From NCBI GenBank assembly GCA_023431245.1, contig JAEYXO010000079.1:1-8679 (forward strand): a stretch of DNA of 8,679 bases, read 5' to 3'. The position numbers were made by a program, and so were the translations under genes. This document shows positions 1 to 5,918 of the stretch, in pieces. How positions within the stretch are numbered: the first letter of the stretch is position 1; each line of letters begins with the position of its first letter. The notes under the pieces were generated by a model. It made no database searches, was not told where the DNA came from, and saw only the letters and a program-made list of their open reading frames with translations. The stretch is from Pseudomonadota bacterium. Lineage in GTDB: Bacteria; Pseudomonadota; Gammaproteobacteria; Burkholderiales; SG8-41.

Positions 1-1145
1 AAGGCAAACCACAGGCCGGCATGCCGCGGTGCGCGGCCGATGACCGGCAGCATGTCCGGCGTGCAGGGCCGCGCCCCCATCCAGGGCTCCGCATCCAGGC
101 GCTCACCGAGGGGAAAAAGATCCCTTGCGACGGGTTCCGCACGCCCCAGCTGCACCGGGGTCTTGATTGCATCGCGCAACGCGAATTCCGCCCCCGTCGT
201 CAACCGAATGCCGCGCTGCATCGGCGCGAGGAAATAACCGCGCTCGGTGTCGAGCAGCGGGTGATTGAGGCGCGCGACGCCGGCGGCGCGGTAATGCATG
301 TGATAGCCGCGTTTCACCGCCAGCGGCAAATCGTAGCCGAGCGCCCGTGTCATCACGTCCGACCACGGGCCCAGTGCAATCACCGTCTGCGCGGCAGACA
401 CGGTGCCTTGCACGGTACGCAGGCGCCAGCCCTGGCCGTCTTCTTCGAGACCCGCAGCATTGCCCTGCACGAAACGACCGCCGAGCGCCTCGAAACGCCG
501 CAGGTATGCCCGAGCCAGGGCCTGCGGGTCATCGACGCTCGCCGGATCGGTCCAGTGCAGCGCGCCGGCCAGCACCGGCGCGACATGCGGTTCGGCCTCC
601 TGCAAGGCGCAGGCATCGAGCATCCGGTAATTCACGCCGAATTCGCGGTGCCAGCGTTCGGCCTCCGCGTAGCGCCGGTCGCGTTCGCGGGCGGTGCGGA
701 AGACCTTGATCCAGCCCCGGCTGCGCAGCAGGCCTTCGGCCGCCGACTCCGCGGCGAGCGCATGATGCTCCGACAAACAGTGCTCGATCAGCTTGGCATA
801 ACGCCGCGCGACCTCGGCATGGCGTGCCGGCCGGGAATGTTTCCAGTACTGCCACAGGAACGGTGCCAGCGCGGGCAGAGCGGACGGGTGGTAGTGAGCA
901 TCAATGGTGCGGTTCAGCGCATAACGCAGCAGCGCGCCGAAATCGTGCGGGAAGCCGTAGGGATAGACGCCCTCGCGCTGGATCAGTCCGGCATTGCCGA
1001 AGGAAGTTTCCTCCGCGGCACCGCGGCGGTCGACCAACACCACTGCGCGCGATTTTTTCTGCAGATGCAGCGCGACGCAGATGCCGACCATGCCCGCGCC
1101 GAGCACAAGCGCATCAGCGCGCATCGCGGGACCGTCAACGGCCAT
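1..1145 (-). CDS. DadA-like FAD-dependent D-amino-acid dehydrogenase, partial (C-terminus beyond left edge)
   Basis: This minus-strand frame is open from the ATG at 1145 to the window edge, 381 full codons. The N-terminus has the dinucleotide-binding fold: GAGMVG at residues 16-21, with Asp39 closing the second strand to hold the adenosine ribose. SFGNAGLI at 48-55 matches the flavin-contacting segment of D-amino-acid dehydrogenases. Near the end, WMGARPCTPDMLPVIG (355-370) is the conserved DAO-family motif. Family members run about 410-430 residues, so only some 35 are missing, including the last FAD-binding glycine motif. The family oxidatively deaminates D-amino acids to 2-oxo acids and usually passes electrons to the respiratory chain. 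Substrate cannot be read from the sequence, and glycine/sarcosine oxidase-like relatives are possible. The start is uncertain: an in-frame ATG at 1124 leaves a tighter N-terminus, and neither start has a good ribosome binding site. It is divergent from the hydrolase gene. Confidence 0.87.
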   Translation of the reverse strand, partial: MAVDGPAMRADALVLGAGMVGICVALHLQKKSRAVVLVDRRGAAEETSFGNAGLIQREGVYPYGFPHDFGALLRYALNRTIDAHYHPSALPALAPFLWQYWKHSRPARHAEVARRYAKLIEHCLSEHHALAAESAAEGLLRSRGWIKVFRTARERDRRYAEAERWHREFGVNYRMLDACALQEAEPHVAPVLAGALHWTDPASVDDPQALARAYLRRFEALGGRFVQGNAAGLEEDGQGWRLRTVQGTVSAAQTVIALGPWSDVMTRALGYDLPLAVKRGYHMHYRAAGVARLNHPLLDTERGYFLAPMQRGIRLTTGAEFALRDAIKTPVQLGRAEPVARDLFPLGERLDAEPWMGARPCTPDMLPVIGRAPRHAGLWFA

Positions 1146-1199
1146 CGGAATATCCGCGGAACTGCGCCACGTCCGTTTTCTGCCTGTTCATCGAAGACG

Positions 1200-1228
1200 A
1201 TTATACTGGCGCCGCCGCCAGCGACGAA
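1200..1228 (-). promoter_or_regulatory. Candidate sigma-70 promoter for the DadA-like gene
   Basis: On the minus strand a perfect TATAAT -10 box occupies 1205-1200. A poor -35 candidate, TTCGTC (1228-1223), lies 17 bases upstream. The predicted start near 1193 leaves a leader of about 48 bases before the ATG at 1145. On the plus strand the same bases contain TATACT (1202-1207), which could serve the divergent hydrolase gene, but I find no matching -35 there. The -10 is convincing; the weak -35 suggests an activator may be needed. Confidence 0.5.
1206..1221. repeat. 16-bp palindrome beside the divergent -10 boxes, possible operator
   Basis: CTGGCG (1206-1211) is followed after a 4-base spacer by its exact reverse complement CGCCAG (1216-1221). 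It abuts the minus-strand TATAAT and lies in the spacer between that promoter's -10 and -35, a usual repressor position. No regulator gene is present in the window, so the operator role is inference. GC-rich DNA makes short palindromes common. Confidence 0.35.
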
Positions 1229-1274
1229 AAAACCCGCACCTTCCCGACAGATGAACGGACATCACCGGACCGCA

Positions 1275-2168
1275 ATGACGAATGCCGTGACCACCACAAC
1301 CGCAAAACACTGCCACTCCGAATTTCATGACATCAATGGCCTGAGACACCACGTGCGGATCTGGGGCGATACCGCCGCGCCGCCCCTGTTCCTGCTCCAC
1401 GGCTGGATGGACGTATCACTGTCCTTCCAGTGGGTGGTCGATGAGCTGCGGCGTGACTGGCGCGTCATCGCGCCCGACTGGCGCGGCTTCGGGCTGTCGG
1501 GCTGGTCGACCGGCGGCTACTGGTTTCCCGAGTACTACGCGGACCTTGAAGCACTGCTGGCAATTTATTCGCCGGACCGGCCGGCACGGATCGCTGGCCA
1601 CAGCATGGGCGGTGTCATTGCCTGCACCTATGCCGGACTGCGCCCGGAGCGCATCGCACGGCTGGTGTCGCTGGAAGGTTTCGGCCTCGCCCGCACCACG
1701 CCGGCGGAAGCGCCGGGGCGCTACCGGCGCTGGCTCGATGAGCTGGCCACGGAACCGCGTTTCCGTGTCTACGACTCCTTTGACACGCTGGCGGCCCGGC
1801 TGCAGCGCGACAATCCGCGGCTGACCGCGGACAAGGCGCAATTCATCGCCCGCGCCTGGGCCCGCGAAACAGCGCCCGACCAGGTCGAAATGCTCAGCGA
1901 CCCGAAACACAAGCGCACGAATCCGGTGCTGTTCCGCATCGAGGAGCTGTTGGCCTGCTGGCAGGAGATCACTGCGCCGACCCTTTGGGTCTTCGGCCGC
2001 GACTCCGAAGGCACGGGTTATCTGAAGGACACGCCGGAACAACTCGCCGGACGCAAAGGGGCCGTCCGCAATTACCGGGAGGCCTGGGTCGAGAATGCGG
2101 GGCACATGATGCACCACGACCAGCCCGCGACTGTTGCCAGGCTGATCGAGGATTTCATGACCGAATGA
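1275..2168 (+). CDS. Alpha/beta hydrolase
   Basis: A 297-residue alpha/beta-hydrolase fold protein, probably cytoplasmic as no signal peptide is seen. HGW (42-44) provides the oxyanion-hole strand, GHSMG (108-112) is the nucleophile elbow with Ser110, and AGH (275-277) supplies His277. The acid is probably Asp243 in the segment LWVFGRDSE. The middle, about residues 140-225, is the variable cap that sets specificity. Overall pattern resembles serine-hydrolase-like (SERHL) and related hydrolase/acyltransferase proteins; the substrate is unknown. The frame stays open far upstream, back to 21, but that part is antisense to the DadA-like gene and is not coding. ATG at 1251 is an alternative start nine residues or so upstream of clear similarity; neither has a strong ribosome binding site. 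It converges on the small gene at 2221-2382. Confidence 0.88.
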   Translation: MTNAVTTTTAKHCHSEFHDINGLRHHVRIWGDTAAPPLFLLHGWMDVSLSFQWVVDELRRDWRVIAPDWRGFGLSGWSTGGYWFPEYYADLEALLAIYSPDRPARIAGHSMGGVIACTYAGLRPERIARLVSLEGFGLARTTPAEAPGRYRRWLDELATEPRFRVYDSFDTLAARLQRDNPRLTADKAQFIARAWARETAPDQVEMLSDPKHKRTNPVLFRIEELLACWQEITAPTLWVFGRDSEGTGYLKDTPEQLAGRKGAVRNYREAWVENAGHMMHHDQPATVARLIEDFMTE

Positions 2169-2173
2169 AACGA

Positions 2174-2197
2174 ACCCGGCGCAGATGCGCGCCGGGT
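2174..2197 (-). terminator. Hairpin terminator for the 53-codon gene
   Basis: ACCCGGCGC (2174-2182) pairs perfectly with GCGCCGGGT (2189-2197) around a 6-base loop, a 9-bp GC-rich stem. Read on the minus strand it follows the stop of the small gene by 23 bases and runs into the T-rich TTCGTTTCATT, a moderate intrinsic terminator. On the plus strand it lies just after the hydrolase stop but lacks a T tract, so termination in that direction would be weaker. Confidence 0.6.
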
Positions 2198-2220
2198 GAT
2201 ATGCGCCTTATCGCCGGAAA

Positions 2221-2382
2221 TCAGTCGCCGAGAATATTGGGATACGCAAAACCCAACGTCAGGAAAAACACGCAGACCTTTCCGATATGGGCGAGCTTCT
2301 GTGCCGGACTCATGTTGCCGAAAGTCAAAGTAACCTCGGGCACCGCCGCACTCCCCTGCGCAGCCTTCTTTTGCATGGACAT
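2221..2382 (-). CDS. Small probable membrane protein, 53 residues, unknown function
   Basis: This short minus-strand frame encodes 53 residues and is well supported. AAGGAG lies 7 bases before the ATG, and a hairpin terminator follows the stop. The N-terminal 20 or so residues are polar and Ala/Lys-rich, beginning MSMQKKAAQG. The middle reads MSPAQKLAHIGKV (24-36). A short hydrophobic stretch, CVFFLTLGFAYPNIL (37-51), is preceded by lysines and ends in GD. It looks like one short transmembrane or membrane-dipping helix with the N-terminus in the cytoplasm, and there is no signal-peptide cleavage site. I do not recognise a named family. A second ATG two codons in (2376) would have poorer spacing. 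It sits alone between two plus-strand genes, so it is its own transcription unit. Confidence 0.75.
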   Translation of the reverse strand: MSMQKKAAQGSAAVPEVTLTFGNMSPAQKLAHIGKVCVFFLTLGFAYPNILGD

Positions 2383-2389
2383 ATGATGA

Positions 2390-2395
2390 CTCCTT
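2390..2395 (-). promoter_or_regulatory. Ribosome binding site of the 53-codon gene
   Basis: On the minus strand AAGGAG ends 7 bases before the ATG at 2382. It is one of the best ribosome binding sites in the window and is the main reason for calling this short frame a gene and choosing this ATG. Confidence 0.75.
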
Positions 2396-2419
2396 CAATT
2401 TGGATCGGTTGAAAATCAA

Positions 2420-2441
2420 TTTGCAGAAAAAAGACTGCAAA
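2420..2441. repeat. 7-8-7 inverted repeat with T-rich loop, upstream of the small gene
   Basis: TTTGCAG (2420-2426) and CTGCAAA (2435-2441) are exact reverse complements separated by 8 bases. In the direction of the small gene the loop reads TCTTTTTT, so its RNA would be a 7-bp hairpin with a U-rich loop about 25 bases upstream of the ribosome binding site. It may be a protein operator, or an RNA element if the transcript starts further upstream. No clear promoter could be placed, so the two cannot be told apart. Confidence 0.5.
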
Positions 2442-2463
2442 CTCGCCGTCACGAAACGCCGGC

Positions 2464-2479
2464 TCCGGCTGTCGCCGGA
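2464..2479. repeat. Short GC-rich hairpin in the intergenic region
   Basis: TCCGGC (2464-2469) pairs with GCCGGA (2474-2479) around TGTC, and two further G-C pairs follow after one mismatch. No T tract follows in either direction, so it is not an obvious terminator. Together with the repeat at 2420-2441 it is the only structure seen in the 200-base gap between the small gene and the racemase gene. Confidence 0.35.
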
Positions 2480-2552
2480 ACCGCGGGAGCAAGCCGCTCC
2501 GCAACGGACGGGGGCAGCATACGCCCGTTCACCTTACGGGAAGCTTGCATGG

Positions 2553-2558
2553 CAGAAT
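2553..2558 (+). promoter_or_regulatory. Possible -10 box for the racemase gene
   Basis: CAGAAT lies inside GGCAGAATGCC, a 4-3-4 inverted repeat (2551-2561). A start near 2565 would give a leader of about 20 bases before the ATG at 2585. The best -35 candidate, TTCACC (2528-2533), is 19 bases away, so support is weak. Confidence 0.3.
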
Positions 2559-2584
2559 GCCGCTTGCCCACATCTGCCACTGCA

Positions 2585-3328
2585 ATGAACCCCCTTTCCA
2601 ATCCCCCGCTGCTCGGCGTCCTCGGCGGCATGGGGCCGCTCGCCGCCGCAGACTTCCTGAAGAAGCTCGTTGAGGAAACGCCGGCCGCAAGCGACCAGGA
2701 ACACATTCCCTATGTAGCCTGGGGCGTGCCGCAGATCCCGGACCGGCCTGCCGCGATCCTCAATGGCGGCGCATCGCCACTGCCGCAGATGCTGCGCGGC
2801 ATCGCCGCCCTGAAACAGGCCGGCGCGCAGGCCATTGCGATCGCCTGCAACACCGCGCACTACTGGCACGACGACCTGCAGCGTGAAGGCGGCCTGCCGG
2901 TCTTGCACATCGCCGACGCCGTCTGCGACCTGCTGGCGGAACGCGGCATCACCACGGGCAGCATCGGCCTGATCGGCACCGAGGGTACGCTGCAGGCCGG
3001 ATTCTTCCAGCAGCGTTTTGCCGCACGCGGACTCGACTGTATCGTCAGCAGCGCCGGCGCCCGGCAGCAGCTGGTGCTGCCAGCAATCGCCGCAGTGAAA
3101 GTCAACCGGCTGCCCCTGGCACACACCCTTGCGGTGCAGGCAGTGCTGCGCCTGCACGATGCCGGTGCACGCGCAGTGGTGCTCGCCTGCACCGAAACGC
3201 CGCTGGCCATCGATTACGCGCAGAGTGCCGCAACGCCACTGTGCATCGACGCCACGCGCGCGCTGGCGCGCGCCTGTGTGGCCTGGTACCGGCGCACCTC
3301 GGCCGCAGGAACCGGGCAACCGACCTGA
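2585..3328 (+). CDS. Aspartate/glutamate racemase family protein
   Basis: A 247-residue cofactor-independent amino-acid racemase of the Asp/Glu family. Near the N-terminus LLGVLGGMGPLA (9-20) is the family opening. IACNTAH (86-92) carries the first catalytic cysteine, Cys88, and ACTETPL (201-207) the second, Cys202. The pair performs two-base proton exchange at the alpha carbon, so the enzyme should be active. Length is normal for the aspartate racemase / RacX / YgeA group. The exact substrate is uncertain: aspartate or glutamate is the default, but broad-specificity members exist. ATG at 2549 is in frame with a partial GGGAAG ahead of it; 2585 is preferred because it gives the usual family N-terminus. 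No terminator follows before gltI, 143 bases downstream, so readthrough into the glutamate/aspartate importer is possible and fits a shared job. Confidence 0.9.
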   Translation: MNPLSNPPLLGVLGGMGPLAAADFLKKLVEETPAASDQEHIPYVAWGVPQIPDRPAAILNGGASPLPQMLRGIAALKQAGAQAIAIACNTAHYWHDDLQREGGLPVLHIADAVCDLLAERGITTGSIGLIGTEGTLQAGFFQQRFAARGLDCIVSSAGARQQLVLPAIAAVKVNRLPLAHTLAVQAVLRLHDAGARAVVLACTETPLAIDYAQSAATPLCIDATRALARACVAWYRRTSAAGTGQPT

Positions 3329-3368
3329 ATTCGCCGCTGGTCCCGGAACAAGCCGCGCCGCCTGCGAC

Positions 3369-3397
3369 TGGACAAAGCATCACGCATCGCCTACATT
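3369..3397 (+). promoter_or_regulatory. Sigma-70 promoter upstream of gltI
   Basis: TGGACA (3369-3374, 5 of 6 consensus bases) and TACATT (3392-3397, 4 of 6) are separated by exactly 17 bases. The predicted start near 3404 gives a leader of about 68 bases. It lies in the racemase-gltI gap, consistent with independent expression of the importer. Confidence 0.6.
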
Positions 3398-3458
3398 GAA
3401 TCACGCAAGGCAATCCTGCCGCCGTCCCGTGCGGCACCGTCATCTCGTTCTGACAATC

Positions 3459-3465
3459 AAGGAGG
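3459..3465 (+). promoter_or_regulatory. Strong ribosome binding site of gltI
   Basis: AAGGAGG, a full anti-16S match, sits 6 bases before the ATG at 3472. It fixes the start and predicts much higher translation of the binding protein than of gltJ, which lacks such a site. Confidence 0.85.
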
Positions 3466-3471
3466 CTGAAC

Positions 3472-4392
3472 ATGCTTCGTATCGGATCCCTTTTCGCCGC
3501 AATTGCCGCAGCCGGTCTGCTCGCCGCGCCGCTGCATGCCCAGGAACTCACCGGCACACTGAAGAAAATCAAGGACACCGGCGTCGTCAAGATCGGGCAT
3601 CGCGACGCCTCGATCCCGTTTTCCTATCTCGATGACAAGCAGCGCCCGATCGGATACGGCGTGGATATCTGCATGAAAATCGTCGACCGCATCAAGACGG
3701 AACTGAAGATGCCCAAGCTCAAGGTCGAATTCGTGCCGGTGACCTCGCAGACGCGAATCCCCATTCTCACCGGCGGCAACATCGACATGGAATGCGGCTC
3801 GACCACCAATTCGGTGGAACGCCAGAAGCAGGTTGATTTCGCGCCGACCTATTTTGTCACCGGCACCAAGATCATCGTCAAGAAGAGTTCTGGCATCAAG
3901 GGCTATGACGACCTGAAGGGCAAGACCGTGGTGTTCACCCAGGGCACCACCAACGAGCGCGCGATGAAGGCCTACAACGACGAGAAGAAGCTCGGCATCA
4001 ACTTCATCCCGGCGAAAGACCATGCGGAGTCCTTCCTCGCCGTCGAAACCGGCCGCGCGGTTGCATTCCCGATGGACGACATCCTGCTCTACGGTCTGAA
4101 GGCGAACGCCCGGAATCCCAATGATTACGAGGTGATCGGCGAATTCCTATCCGACGATCCGTACGCGATCATGATGCGCCGGGATGATCCCGCCTTCAAG
4201 AAAGTCGTTGACGGCGCAGTGACGGCTCTCTACAAGAGCGGCGAAATCAACAAGATCTACACAAAGTGGTTCCAGTCGAAGATCCCGCCCAAGGGCATCA
4301 ACCTCAACTTCCCGATGTCCGACGGCCTGAAGGAGGCCATCAAGAACCCGAACAACACCGGCGTCGGCCCCTGCGGCAAGATGAAGTGCTGA
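3472..4392 (+). CDS. gltI: Glutamate/aspartate ABC transporter, periplasmic binding protein
   Basis: A 306-residue secreted binding protein that captures glutamate and aspartate in the periplasm and delivers them to GltJK. Residues 1-23 form a signal peptide with a likely cut after LHA. The mature part closely follows enterobacterial GltI (302 residues): GHRDASIPFSY (42-52), TSQTRIPIL (91-99), ECGSTTN (107-113) and AKDHAESF (181-188). Arg44, Arg95, Ser110 and His184 align, as I recall that structure, with the ligand-contacting Arg24, Arg75, Ser90 and His164 of the mature enterobacterial protein, so acidic amino-acid specificity is well supported. The C-terminus has Cys301 and Cys306, which may form a small disulfide; E. 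coli GltI has no such tail as far as I recall. It has its own promoter and strong ribosome binding site and is separated from gltJ by a terminator. Confidence 0.95.
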   Translation: MLRIGSLFAAIAAAGLLAAPLHAQELTGTLKKIKDTGVVKIGHRDASIPFSYLDDKQRPIGYGVDICMKIVDRIKTELKMPKLKVEFVPVTSQTRIPILTGGNIDMECGSTTNSVERQKQVDFAPTYFVTGTKIIVKKSSGIKGYDDLKGKTVVFTQGTTNERAMKAYNDEKKLGINFIPAKDHAESFLAVETGRAVAFPMDDILLYGLKANARNPNDYEVIGEFLSDDPYAIMMRRDDPAFKKVVDGAVTALYKSGEINKIYTKWFQSKIPPKGINLNFPMSDGLKEAIKNPNNTGVGPCGKMKC

Positions 4393-4424
4393 GCGCGGAA
4401 CACTCCGTCCCAGACAGAAGCAAC

Positions 4425-4457
4425 AAAACCGGGGAATCGACATCCCCGGTTTTTTTT
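4425..4457 (+). terminator. Intrinsic terminator between gltI and gltJ
   Basis: AAAACCGGGGA (4425-4435) pairs with TCCCCGGTTTT (4443-4453), an 11-bp stem with a 7-base loop, and an uninterrupted run of eight T spans 4450-4457. It starts 33 bases after the gltI stop. Within a transporter operon such a partial terminator normally gives more binding protein than permease; complete termination would require a separate promoter for gltJKL. Confidence 0.9.
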
Positions 4458-4473
4458 CGTCCCCCTTTCGCGC

Positions 4474-4479
4474 TACACT
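4474..4479 (+). promoter_or_regulatory. Possible -10 box giving a near-leaderless gltJ transcript
   Basis: TACACT (4 of 6 consensus bases) ends 7 bases before the gltJ ATG, so transcription would begin at or next to the start codon. The -35 region at 17 bases is only the T run of the preceding terminator. No ribosome binding site is visible before gltJ, which fits a leaderless message, but the promoter is weak by sequence. Confidence 0.35.
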
Positions 4480-4486
4480 GACCCGC

Positions 4487-5215
4487 ATGGACTTCGGATT
4501 CCTGTTCGAACCCGCATTCTCGGGCGGCGGCACCTACCTCGACTGGGTCATCTCCGGCATCCAGTGGACACTTTACCTGTCCGTGTTGGGCTGGATCATT
4601 GCCTTCGTACTCGGTTCGATACTCGGCGTGCTGCGAACCGTGCCGCTCGCGATCCTGCGCGTGCCGGCAACCATCTATGTCGAGGTGTTCCGCAACATCC
4701 CGCTGCTGGTGCAGATGTTCATCTGGTACTTCGTGGTACCGGAGATCGTGCCCAAGGCCGCCGGCGACTGGCTGAAAACCCAGATGCCGATGCCGGAGTT
4801 CTGGAATGCCGTGTTCTGCCTCGGCACCTACACCGCATCCCGCGTCGCCGAGCAGGTGCGCGCCGGCATCCAGTCGATCCCGCGCGGGCAGGTGCACGCC
4901 GGCCTCGCGATCGGGCTCACCCTGCCGCAGACCTACCGCCACGTGCTGCTGCCGATGTCCTACCGGATCATCATCCCTCCGCTGACCACCGAATTCCTGA
5001 CAATCTTCAAGAATTCATCGGTGGCGCTGACGATCGGCGTCCTCGAGCTCACCGCCCAGGCACGCCAGATTTCCGAGTACACCTTCCAGACCTTCGAGAT
5101 ATTCACGATCGCCACCGTGGTCTACGCACTGATCACGCTGACCGTGACCTTCACGATGCGCTGGATCGAGGGCCGTGCGCGCGTTCCCGGCTATATCGGG
5201 ACCACGGGAAAGTAA
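4487..5215 (+). CDS. gltJ: Glutamate/aspartate ABC transporter, permease subunit GltJ
   Basis: A 242-residue inner-membrane permease of the polar amino-acid (HisM/GltJ) type, close to the 246 residues of E. coli GltJ. Hydrophobic segments at about 21-49, 61-86, 107-118, 160-185 and 203-224 give the usual five-helix plan. The cytoplasmic coupling (EAA-type) loop is the segment GQVHAGLAIGLTLPQTY (134-150), which docks on the ATPase. The conserved FRNIPLLVQMF (68-78) is typical of this permease family. It forms the channel as a heterodimer with GltK. No ribosome binding site precedes the ATG; translation may be leaderless or depend on readthrough past the terminator upstream. Only 3 bases separate its stop from gltK. 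Confidence 0.92.
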   Translation: MDFGFLFEPAFSGGGTYLDWVISGIQWTLYLSVLGWIIAFVLGSILGVLRTVPLAILRVPATIYVEVFRNIPLLVQMFIWYFVVPEIVPKAAGDWLKTQMPMPEFWNAVFCLGTYTASRVAEQVRAGIQSIPRGQVHAGLAIGLTLPQTYRHVLLPMSYRIIIPPLTTEFLTIFKNSSVALTIGVLELTAQARQISEYTFQTFEIFTIATVVYALITLTVTFTMRWIEGRARVPGYIGTTGK

Positions 5216-5218
5216 GCC

Positions 5219-5908
5219 ATGTTCAGCCAGTTCGACTTCGAGGTCATCCGCAGTGCACTGCCTTTCCTCTGGGAGGGGATGCAGTTCTCTCTCGGCCTCA
5301 CGCTGCTGGCAATGGCCGGCGGCATCGTGCTGGGCACCCTGCTGGCGCTGATGCGCCTCTCCCCCTTCGCGATCCTCAGCTGGCCGGCAGGCGCCTATGT
5401 CAACCTGGTGCGCTCGATACCGCTGATTCTGGTGATCTTCTGGTTTTATTTCCTGATTCCGATCGCGATCAAGCACGTCACCGGCAATCCCTACGCCTCC
5501 GGCATCGGCCCCTTCTATTCCGCGCTGATCGCCTTCACGATGTTCGAGGCGGCCTACTACTGCGAAATCATCCGCGCCGGCATCCAGAGCGTGCCGCGCG
5601 GGCAGGTGCAGGCGGCCTATGCCCTGGGACTCAGCTATCGCCAGGCAACGACCCTGGTGATCCTGCCGCAGGCCTTCCGCAACATGATCCCGGTTTTGCT
5701 CACCACCAGCATCATCCTCTTCCAGGACACATCACTGGTATACGTCGTCGGCCTGACCGACTTCATGGGCGCCGCCAGCAAGGTCGCGCGACGCGATGGC
5801 CGCCTCGTCGAACTTTACCTGTTCGCGGCGCTGGTTTATTTCATCCTCTGCTTCACCGCCTCTTATTTCGTGCGGCGCATGCAGGAACGCATCACGCCTC
5901 CGCATTAG
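5219..5908 (+). CDS. gltK: Glutamate/aspartate ABC transporter, permease subunit GltK
   Basis: A 229-residue permease, close to the 224 residues of E. coli GltK and homologous to its neighbour GltJ. VRSIPLILVIFWFYFL (64-79) is the counterpart of the FRNIPLL segment in GltJ. The ATPase-coupling loop is GQVQAAYALGLSYRQAT (128-144). Hydrophobic segments lie at about 23-46, 66-84, 99-112, 155-178 and 197-217. The ATG follows the gltJ stop by 3 bases and uses a weak GGGAAAG inside the gltJ end, so translation is probably coupled. Its TAG stop overlaps the AGGA that serves gltL. Confidence 0.93.
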   Translation: MFSQFDFEVIRSALPFLWEGMQFSLGLTLLAMAGGIVLGTLLALMRLSPFAILSWPAGAYVNLVRSIPLILVIFWFYFLIPIAIKHVTGNPYASGIGPFYSALIAFTMFEAAYYCEIIRAGIQSVPRGQVQAAYALGLSYRQATTLVILPQAFRNMIPVLLTTSIILFQDTSLVYVVGLTDFMGAASKVARRDGRLVELYLFAALVYFILCFTASYFVRRMQERITPPH

Positions 5909-5918
5909 GAATCCCGAC

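Noticed and set aside
21..1274. Very long plus-strand open frame running into the hydrolase gene, apparent 715-residue protein
   Set aside because: The upstream part is antisense to a convincing DadA-like gene and has no domain of its own; Arg/Pro/Ala-rich shadow of GC-rich coding. Only 1275-2168 is a gene.
1416..2117. 233-codon minus-strand open frame over the hydrolase
   Set aside because: Antisense shadow; the plus strand carries intact hydrolase motifs.
2534..3319. 261-codon minus-strand open frame over the racemase
   Set aside because: Antisense shadow with low-complexity translation; the plus-strand gene has both catalytic cysteine motifs.
3329..3471. Search for a terminator or small gene between the racemase and gltI
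   Set aside because: Only a 5-bp CCGGG/CCCGG pairing with a long loop was found; no convincing terminator and no small frame with a ribosome binding site.
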